Positions 1 through 5,244 of a DNA stretch of 10,488 nucleotides are shown here, piece by piece. Under the pieces are notes generated by a model. That model saw only the letters and a list, made by a program, of their open reading frames with translations. It made no database searches and was not told the origin of the DNA. How positions within the stretch are numbered: the first letter of the stretch is position 1; every line of letters starts with the position of its first letter. The DNA lies in assembly GCA_031547305.1 (NCBI GenBank), contig JAVBSC010000056.1:1-10488 (forward strand), given 5' to 3'. This DNA is from JAVBSC01 sp031547305 (GTDB lineage: Bacteria > Desulfobacterota > Desulfovibrionia > Desulfovibrionales > Desulfovibrionaceae). Made by a program: the position numbers and the translations under genes.

Positions 1-80
1 CCCCCCCGGGGCGCGCCCTCCCCTCCCCCCCCCCGCGGCGCGTCCTTTTCCCCGTTGTCCCCACCCCCCCCGCGCCGATA
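1..80. other. C-run-rich low-complexity sequence at window edge
   Basis: This stretch is dominated by runs of C (up to 11 in a row) broken by CG-rich words. No reading frame, ribosome site or RNA gene is visible, and the composition is unlike the rest of the window, which becomes normal from about base 80. Read on the other strand it is a set of G runs, which can fold into G-quadruplexes but is also the usual signature of poly-G artefacts from two-colour sequencing chemistry at a contig end. I favour low-quality assembly sequence over biology. Confidence 0.5.
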
Positions 81-120
81 ATTGCGGGTCCAGACAGAGG
101 ATCACTTCCCCGACAGGTGG

Positions 121-143
121 TGCGGGGGGCCTAGCCACCCGCA
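121..143 (-). terminator. Stem-loop just after the AsmA-like gene
   Basis: Bases 121-130 pair with 134-143: six pairs, one G-A mismatch, three more pairs, and a 3-base loop (CTA). It lies 10 bases past the stop codon of the minus-strand AsmA-like gene, where a terminator is expected. No T-run follows on the minus strand, so it may be a 3'-end-protecting hairpin or a Rho-assisted end rather than a classical intrinsic terminator. Confidence 0.35.
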
Positions 144-153
144 GCAAACCAAG

Positions 154-1962
154 CTATTTCCCAAACAATCCTTTAATGCCTTCGCCTGTGCTTTTGATGG
201 CGTCGCCGGTTTTGGCCGGGGCGTCCAGGACGCCTTTGACCATATTGCCGGCCATGCGTTTGCCGTCCACATAGTAAGAAGGCGAGGCCAGGGGGCCGCT
301 GACGATGACCGGGATTTCCGGCGGGGTGGGCAGGCGCAGGGCGGCTGTGTAGTCGATGCGGTCACCCGGCAGGTTCACGTTACCGCCGCCAGTGCCGTTA
401 AGCACGGGGGATTTGAGCAGCAAATCCTTGTTGCTGATGACTCCCCTGGCAATGGTAAAGCTGCCGGTAAGCGACTCAATGGGGTAGTCGCCCCGGGCCG
501 CGGGCACGCCTGGAATGCCTTCGGGAATAAGCTGAAATCCCTTTACTTCGCCGTTAACCAGACTGAACTTGCCGTTGCCGTTCAGGCTGGGGGCCAGAGT
601 CGGCCAATCCAGGCCGCTGCCCTTGATATCCGCGTTAAAGGCGGCCAAACCGCTTAAATCGCTTTTGCCGCTCATGGCGGTGAGCAGTTTGTGCACGTTC
701 AGACCGCTTACGCCGATAGTGGCGGACACGGGCCGTTCCTTCTTGAGAAGTTCCGCGCCGGCCGTCGCCTGGGCCTTGCCGTCAGCAATGTCCAGGTTCA
801 GTTTTTTCAGGGAGAAAGCGCCGCGCTCCAAAGTGAGTTCCAAATCCACGTTTTCCATGGGAATTTTAGAGGCCACAAGCTTCTGGACGCGCAGTTTCAG
901 CTCAACGATCAGGGAGCGCAGCATTTCCTCCTGACCGGCCAGGGGATCTTCCGGCTTGGCCCGCTTGCCCTTTTCCGCTTCCGCCGGGGCGGGCTGCTGT
1001 GTCTTTTTGGGCGTCTGCGGCAAGTAAGAATCCACATTCAGGTTGTCTATGGCTATGTCAGCCTTGATCCGGGTCAGCTTGTCCTTAAGATCAAAAGATC
1101 CGGCGCCTTTGATCTGGCTGTCCGGCAGCTTGAAGGACAAGTCAAATCTGCCGGAAGGATCAGAGGGGCGCACTTCCGCCTTGCCGCTGATTGCCAGATC
1201 CAAGGCTTTTGGCAAACCAAAACCTTGGGTTTTCAGGTTAAGGGAATTCAGGGCCGCGTGCAACATGCCCGGCCCGGAATCGTAACGCCCGCCCGCGTCC
1301 AGTTTTACCTCCAGGTTAGAGGCCCCCTGGTCGATCCGAGCGTTGAGCTTGAGGGAAGCGTCGGAATCCGGGGCGAAGTTGACGGCCACCAGGTCGTCCA
1401 GTTTAACGGAGAGAGGAACGGCTTTTTCTCCCTGTTCCAGGTAGCTGACCGTGGCGTTGGTTACGGAAAGTCGCTCCACCCGCCAGTTTAACTGGCTGGA
1501 GCCGGCGGCCTGGGCCGGCGCTTCCTGGATGGGAGTCACGCCGGATTGGGGAGCGGGTTTCTCCGCGCCGAACTCCCAGTTGTTCCGGCCGTTTTTGGTG
1601 GTCACCAGCTTAAGGGCCAGACCGTCCAGCAGAATATTGTTCACTTCCATGCGCCCGCTTAAAAGGGGCAGAGTGGCCAGGCTGATTTTGGCTTCTTTTA
1701 TTTTAAGAAAGGGGCCGGGCCCAAAAGTCTGGTCGTCGTCCAAGGTCAAGGCGCCGGTGGTTATTCCCAGGTGCGGAAACACAGTCAGGCTCAGGGCTCC
1801 TTCAAAACGCATTTTGCGGCCGGTGGATTTTTCCACCAGAGCCGCTATGTCGTCCTTGTAATCGTTGGGGTCCACCACGGCCAGGAACACGCCGGCCGCC
1901 GCGGCCAGCAGCAGAACCAGGGCCAGACCGCCCAACAAGGCTATTTTTATAAGCTTTGGCAT
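154..1962 (-). CDS. AsmA family envelope protein
   Basis: The protein has 602 residues. Residues about 5-29 form one hydrophobic anchor (Leu/Ala/Val-rich), followed by VVDPNDYKDDI, the classic AsmA N-terminal motif, then STGR and the SLTVFPHLGI segment of the AsmA N-domain. The long middle is beta-rich and is interrupted at residues about 314-345 by a Pro/Lys/Glu-rich, probably disordered linker. The C-terminal 150 residues carry the typical AsmA-like end (NGEVKGFQL, then LTGSFTIARGVISNKDLLL and SGPLASPSYYVDG). AsmA-like proteins sit in the inner membrane with the bulk in the periplasm; relatives such as YhdP and TamB are implicated in phospholipid transport to the outer membrane, so a role in envelope lipid homeostasis is an inference. 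The start is fixed by AAAGGAGG (1969-1976) six bases before the ATG, with a plausible promoter upstream. The gene stands alone, divergent from the next gene. The family is clear; the exact substrate is not. Confidence 0.9.
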   Translation of the reverse strand: MPKLIKIALLGGLALVLLLAAAAGVFLAVVDPNDYKDDIAALVEKSTGRKMRFEGALSLTVFPHLGITTGALTLDDDQTFGPGPFLKIKEAKISLATLPLLSGRMEVNNILLDGLALKLVTTKNGRNNWEFGAEKPAPQSGVTPIQEAPAQAAGSSQLNWRVERLSVTNATVSYLEQGEKAVPLSVKLDDLVAVNFAPDSDASLKLNARIDQGASNLEVKLDAGGRYDSGPGMLHAALNSLNLKTQGFGLPKALDLAISGKAEVRPSDPSGRFDLSFKLPDSQIKGAGSFDLKDKLTRIKADIAIDNLNVDSYLPQTPKKTQQPAPAEAEKGKRAKPEDPLAGQEEMLRSLIVELKLRVQKLVASKIPMENVDLELTLERGAFSLKKLNLDIADGKAQATAGAELLKKERPVSATIGVSGLNVHKLLTAMSGKSDLSGLAAFNADIKGSGLDWPTLAPSLNGNGKFSLVNGEVKGFQLIPEGIPGVPAARGDYPIESLTGSFTIARGVISNKDLLLKSPVLNGTGGGNVNLPGDRIDYTAALRLPTPPEIPVIVSGPLASPSYYVDGKRMAGNMVKGVLDAPAKTGDAIKSTGEGIKGLFGK

Positions 1963-2010
1963 TGAGATCCTCCTTTATCGGCTCCCCCGTCTTATCACAT
2001 GACTTAAAAT

Positions 2011-2039
2011 AATTTAGCGATATTTTGGGAGCACGGCAA
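2011..2039 (-). promoter_or_regulatory. Putative sigma-70 promoter for the AsmA-like gene
   Basis: On the minus strand, TTGCCG (2034-2039) is followed after exactly 17 bases by TAAATT (2011-2016), in an AT-rich patch. The expected transcript would begin near 2004, giving a leader of about 40 bases with the strong ribosome site near its end. Two mismatches to consensus in each box. Confidence 0.45.
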
Positions 2040-2230
2040 GATGGGGACGGCTGATTTTCTGGAACTTTATCCGGAAAACAGCTATGGGTTGCCCATGCGG
2101 AATGAGTCCCCCAAAACGTCAATGGCCAAAAGCGCTTTGCGCGGTCCGGGCCAGGTTGCTTTCAGCGCCGTTCGCCTGAAGTCCTGTGCGGATCCGGGCG
2201 GCGCTTCGGTTCAGCCTGAGGCGCGCTGAC

Positions 2231-2746
2231 ATGATTTTTCACATATTCCGGCATCGCCCCAGGTGGGTGGCCTCCAAGTCGCGCGGGGAGCATTTCGCGC
2301 GCGTATTAATCCTGGTGGCGGTTTTGGCCGCGACCGGCTGGGGTTTTTGGGCCAACAGCCAGCGAACGATGGAAACATTTAAAACCGCCGGACTGCTGCG
2401 CGATGCGACAAACACCCTGAGCCGCTCCCAGGTGGAGTCTTTGCGTGAGTATCTGGCCGTGCTGGAAGTCCGGTTCAATATAAAAATCAGTGTGGAAATC
2501 CAAAAGGATTGCGCCCCGCCACGGCTGGACCCAGGACGTGTCGAACTTTTCCTCTGCCCGGCGGACCGGACTGTGGCCTTCAGCGTGCCGCCTCTGCTGC
2601 GGCCGGCCCTTGGGGGCGACTTTATACGCTACATAAACATTGAGCATTTTCCGCCCTATTTCGCTCAAAACCGCTGGCCGGACGGCCTTGGCGCGGCTCT
2701 GGATCTTTTGGGGCGGAAGCTGGACGCCGTGCAAGGCAGGGAATAA
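2231..2746 (+). CDS. Small membrane-anchored protein, TPM-like (weak)
   Basis: The protein has 171 residues. A basic N-terminus (residues 1-23) precedes one membrane segment (about 24-40), so the rest probably lies in the periplasm. The soluble part (about 50-168) reads like a diverged TPM domain: an LRDATNTLS start, a helix ending in LEVRFNIKIS, a VELFLCPADRTVAFSVPP strand pair, and a late NRWPDGLGAALDLL helix. TPM proteins include phosphatase-like and photosystem II or membrane-protein assembly factors; this degenerate copy cannot be given an activity. The ATG at 2231 is preferred over an upstream in-frame GTG at 2186 because TGAGG lies 9 bases before it (2217-2221) and the anchor then sits at the N-terminus. 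Its stop is two bases from the rnhA start, so the two genes are almost certainly cotranscribed. No convincing promoter is seen in the 190 bases upstream. The coding call is firm, the family call weak. Confidence 0.75.
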   Translation: MIFHIFRHRPRWVASKSRGEHFARVLILVAVLAATGWGFWANSQRTMETFKTAGLLRDATNTLSRSQVESLREYLAVLEVRFNIKISVEIQKDCAPPRLDPGRVELFLCPADRTVAFSVPPLLRPALGGDFIRYINIEHFPPYFAQNRWPDGLGAALDLLGRKLDAVQGRE

Positions 2747-2748
2747 AT

Positions 2749-3234
2749 ATGGCGACGGAACAAAAGACTGTGGATATTTTTACCGACGGATCCTGCCTGG
2801 GGAACCCCGGCCCGGGCGGCTGGGCCGCTCTTTTGCGCCACGGAGCGACCGAGAAGCGGATATCCGGCGGTTTCGCCCTGACCACCAACAACCGAATGGA
2901 AATACTGGCCGCGATTATCGCCCTGGAAAGCCTGCGCTACCCATGCCGGGTGAATATTTTTTCCGACTCTCGCTACCTTAATGATTCTGTAAGCAAAAAA
3001 TGGATCTATGGCTGGCTGCGCAAAAACTGGAAAAAGTCGGACGGCAAGCCGGTGCTGAACCGGGACTTATGGGAAAGGCTGCTGCCGTTGCTCGCCCGGC
3101 ACGAAATAACCTGGAACTGGGTGCATGGGCATAGCGGGCATAAAGAAAACGAGGAAATGGATGACTTGGCCAAAAAGGCGGCTTGCGGAGTCGGGCTTCC
3201 CGTGGATTCCGGGTTCAGGCCGGACGGAGGCTAG
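2749..3234 (+). CDS. rnhA: Ribonuclease HI
   Basis: The protein has 161 residues, close to the usual 150-160 of bacterial RNase HI. It cuts the RNA strand of RNA-DNA hybrids in the cytoplasm (R-loops, Okazaki primers) using two metal ions. All active-site residues are present: D13 in FTDGSCLGNPGPGGW, E51 in NNRMEI, D73 in FSDSRY, and D138 in ENEEMDD, with the mobile-loop histidine at H128 (HGHSGH). The basic handle region is present too (KKWIYGWLRKNWKK, about residues 83-96), so this is the E. coli-like long form. The ribosome site (GCAGGG, 2736-2741) lies inside the end of the upstream gene, consistent with translational coupling. The C-terminal 15 residues (Gly/Pro/Asp-rich) extend slightly past the usual end. 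Confidence 0.96.
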   Translation: MATEQKTVDIFTDGSCLGNPGPGGWAALLRHGATEKRISGGFALTTNNRMEILAAIIALESLRYPCRVNIFSDSRYLNDSVSKKWIYGWLRKNWKKSDGKPVLNRDLWERLLPLLARHEITWNWVHGHSGHKENEEMDDLAKKAACGVGLPVDSGFRPDGG

Positions 3235-3345
3235 AACTGGAAACTGGTTTTTAACGGAATTTTAATAATATATCGCAGGCCCTGTTGCCTTGCGGATTGA
3301 TTTTATATAGGATGTGCTCTTACTGTCTAGCAAGGATCTCCATCC

Positions 3346-4038
3346 ATGAGTCAGGGCACTACCACCATACAGCGCCGTCGTGAAATCACGCCCCGGCTGA
3401 CCATCAATATCGGCTCAAAGGTGTTGATGCGCTTTGGCCTGACAGCCGGCTCTTCGCAGGAGAGTTCGTCCGGAGAAATCCAGGCAGAGCTTGTTGGCCT
3501 GAGCCATTACGAATACCTGATTCTGCGCCTGCCGCCCATGCCGGGGCTGCTCTCCAAGCTGGCCATGGGCATCTCCATAAAAGTCCGCTTTATCCATGAA
3601 GGCACGGCTTGCCTTTTTGCCGCTGAAGTTCTGGCTTACGTGACCAAACCAGCGCTTCTGGTTTTTATTAGCTACCCGCAAAGCCTGGAGGCCCTGCCGC
3701 TGCGCCAGCATCGTCGCATAACTTGCGCTATTCCGGCCCTGATAAGATCCAGGGTGGGGGATCTTAAAGGAATTATCTGCGACTTGAGCAACGGCGGCTG
3801 TCGTCTGGTTCTGGATATGCGCGGGCAAAGCACGGCCCGGCAGCTTCAGGTGGGAGAAAACGCCGTGCTCCAGGCCTCCCTGAGTCCCGACGGAGCTCCC
3901 AACGCGGTATCCGCCACTTTGCGCAGCGTGGAAATGGAGCAGTTTCGCTTTGTTTCCGGAGTGTCCTTTGATTCCGCCGACGATCGCTTCTGGGCCTCCC
4001 TGGAGTCTTTTCTGGAAAGCGCCAGCAACCTGCTGTAA
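3346..4038 (+). CDS. PilZ domain c-di-GMP-binding protein, YcgR-like layout
   Basis: The protein has 230 residues. The N-terminal half (about 15-112) is a beta-rich domain like the N-domain of YcgR-type flagellar brakes. The C-terminal half (about 117-228) is PilZ. Both c-di-GMP-binding signatures are intact: RxxxR as R120-Q-H-R-R124, and D/NxSxxG as D146-L-S-N-G-G151. It should therefore bind c-di-GMP. In relatives this changes motility, exopolysaccharide output or enzyme activity, but no flagellar or polysaccharide gene is next to it to show which applies here. There is no membrane segment or signal peptide, so it is cytoplasmic. The ATG is preceded by AAGGA (3332-3336) with 9 bases spacing. 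A gap of 111 bases from rnhA suggests its own transcription start. Confidence 0.9.
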   Translation: MSQGTTTIQRRREITPRLTINIGSKVLMRFGLTAGSSQESSSGEIQAELVGLSHYEYLILRLPPMPGLLSKLAMGISIKVRFIHEGTACLFAAEVLAYVTKPALLVFISYPQSLEALPLRQHRRITCAIPALIRSRVGDLKGIICDLSNGGCRLVLDMRGQSTARQLQVGENAVLQASLSPDGAPNAVSATLRSVEMEQFRFVSGVSFDSADDRFWASLESFLESASNLL

Positions 4039-4045
4039 TTTTTTT
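4023..4045 (+). terminator. Possible intrinsic terminator overlapping the PilZ gene stop codon
   Basis: CAGCA (4023-4027) pairs with TGCTG (4031-4035) around an ACC loop. The TAA stop and a run of seven T (4039-4045) follow directly. The stem uses the last codons of the PilZ gene. Five pairs is short and three bases separate stem and T-run, so efficiency is doubtful, but placement fits an end-of-gene terminator. Confidence 0.4.
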
Positions 4046-4060
4046 CCCGCTTGGATTTTG

Positions 4061-4104
4061 CCCCGGAATCGAATATTTTGATTCCCACACCATATCTTCC
4101 GGGG
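4061..4104 (+). promoter_or_regulatory. Inverted repeat before the Gate-domain gene
   Basis: CCCCGGAA (4061-4068) is perfectly complementary to TTCCGGGG (4097-4104). A second, competing stem is possible between GGAATC (4065-4070) and GATTCC (4080-4085). The right arm ends 8 bases before the GTG start at 4113 and holds the only G-rich stretch that could serve as its ribosome site. The outer fold would hide that site and the inner one would free it. This could be a simple translational switch, or it may be incidental. Confidence 0.35.
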
Positions 4105-4112
4105 CCGCTTAA

Positions 4113-5105
4113 GTGTTTTCAGACTATCTCCGCTATTTTCCCGTGATTCTGGACGGGCTTGTATGGCCGCTTCTGCGGCTTCTGATCTTTATGTCCGTTG
4201 CGCTCCTGGTCGCCACCTTGCTGGAAGCCCTGCATTGGACCAGGCTGATGGCCCGGCTCAGTTCACCCCTGGCGCGCCTGGGCCGCCTGAATCAGGATTC
4301 CGCCGCCTCTTTCGCCCTGGCCTTTTTTTCCCCCGCCGCCTCCAACGCCCTTCTGGCCGAAGCCCATGCCAGGGGCCGCCTGAGCGCCAAAGAACTCGTG
4401 CTGGCCAATCTGCTGAACAGTTCCCCAACATTTCTGGTCCATCTGCCCACGCTGCTGTCCGTGGTGCTCTCCTTTCTGGGCGAGGCCGGGCTCGTCTACG
4501 TTACCCTGAGTTTTGCCGCCGCAAGCCTGCGTAGCGGCCTAACCCTGCTGTTCGGCCGTTTTTTGCTGCCTGCGGGGGAAAAGCAGGGGGGCTCCGCCTC
4601 CCCTCCCCCTTGGCGGAAGGGGCAACCACGCCATCAGGAACAACTTGCCGCCATTCTGCAAAAGGCAGTGGTGCGTTTTAAGAAGCGCCTGCTCAAAATG
4701 CTCAAATTCACTTTGCCCATCTATTGCCTGTTTTTTGTCCTGCATCAGGCGGGCGCTTTTGAGGTTGTGGAATCCTTTATGGCCGGACATTTGGATTGGT
4801 TGCCTTTTTTGAAGCCTGAAGCCGTCAGCGTGGTGGTTCTTTATCTTGCGGCGGAAGGCGGGGCCGCGCTTTCCGCCGCCGCGCCTTTGCTGCACGGAGC
4901 GGCCCTTGCTCAGCAGGAAGTCATTCTGGCCCTCTTGGTCGGCAATATCTTGTCTTCCCCCATGCGGGCCTTCCGGCATCAGTTCCCTTCTTATGCCGGC
5001 TATTATCCGCCGCGCCTGGCCTTTGCGCTGGTGTGTTCAAGCCAGGCTCTGCGCGCGGCCAGCCTGGCTTTTGTTGCCTTTATATATTATCTGGCGTACT
5101 TTTAA
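4113..5105 (+). CDS. Gate (nucleoside recognition) domain inner-membrane protein
   Basis: The protein has 330 residues and is strongly hydrophobic, in two halves. Residues about 15-155 carry membrane helices and the motifs FALAFFSPAASNAL and NLLNSSPTFLVHLPTLL; residues about 190-330 carry a second set with LPIYCLFFVLHQAG, GNILSSPMRAFRHQFPSYAGYYPPRLA and a final hydrophobic helix. This is the Gate/nucleoside recognition pattern seen in nucleoside transporters, FeoB and the SpmA/SpmB proteins, but the true substrate of stand-alone members is unknown. Translation starts at GTG, with only a weak GGGG site (4101-4104) inside an inverted repeat; the next in-frame ATG (residue 27) lies within the first helix and would break the topology. 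The halves are joined by a hydrophilic Gly/Ser/Pro/Arg/Gln-rich linker (about 155-178) whose DNA forms two adjacent stem-loops. Confidence 0.85.
   Translation: MFSDYLRYFPVILDGLVWPLLRLLIFMSVALLVATLLEALHWTRLMARLSSPLARLGRLNQDSAASFALAFFSPAASNALLAEAHARGRLSAKELVLANLLNSSPTFLVHLPTLLSVVLSFLGEAGLVYVTLSFAAASLRSGLTLLFGRFLLPAGEKQGGSASPPPWRKGQPRHQEQLAAILQKAVVRFKKRLLKMLKFTLPIYCLFFVLHQAGAFEVVESFMAGHLDWLPFLKPEAVSVVVLYLAAEGGAALSAAAPLLHGAALAQQEVILALLVGNILSSPMRAFRHQFPSYAGYYPPRLAFALVCSSQALRAASLAFVAFIYYLAYF
4585..4622 (+). repeat. Two abutting stem-loops inside the Gate gene linker
   Basis: AGGGGGG (4585-4591) pairs with CTCCCCT (4598-4604, one G-T pair) around a 6-base loop. One base later, CCCCTT (4606-4611) pairs with AAGGGG (4617-4622) around GGCGG. 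Both fall exactly in DNA encoding the hydrophilic linker between the two membrane halves. The form resembles palindromic repeat elements that insert in frame into genes at tolerant positions; whether it recurs elsewhere in the genome cannot be seen here. Confidence 0.4.
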
Positions 5106-5140
5106 CACGAATCGCAGTGTAAAAATTCTCTGGAGCAATA

Positions 5141-5163
5141 GGCGGAGGCGAGCTTGCCTCGCC
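5141..5163 (+). other. GC-rich stem-loop in the gap before the lipoprotein gene
   Basis: GGCGGAGGC (5141-5149) pairs with GCCTCGCC (5156-5163), eight pairs with one bulged G and a GAGCTT loop. It lies 36 bases after the Gate gene stop. No T-run follows, so it is not a standard intrinsic terminator; it may stabilise the 3' end of the upstream message or mark a processing point. Confidence 0.4.
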
Positions 5164-5244
5164 GTTAAGCGACTATTTCATGCGCTAAATATTCTAAATA
5201 CTCGCCAGCCAGCGATTACCCTCTCCCCAAAAAAGAAACCCCTT

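Noticed and set aside
691..1491. Plus-strand open frame (266 codons) inside the AsmA-like gene
   Set aside because: It is a shadow of the minus-strand gene, with no ribosome site and no recognisable domain, while the minus-strand product has clear AsmA motifs.
2041..2229. 62-codon plus-strand frame between the AsmA-like and TPM-like genes
   Set aside because: No ribosome site and no coding-like composition, and its start overlaps the AsmA promoter region; nothing in its product is recognisable.
3285..3311. Possible promoter for the PilZ gene (TTGCCT, then TATAGG)
   Set aside because: The spacing is only 15 bases and the -35 box is poor. The region is AT-rich and probably does contain a promoter, but I cannot place it.
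4846..5244. In-frame upstream extension of the lipoprotein gene into the Gate gene
   Set aside because: The extra 133 residues are an out-of-frame reading of the Gate protein C-terminus and the spacer; the lipoprotein signal peptide must start at 5245 to work.
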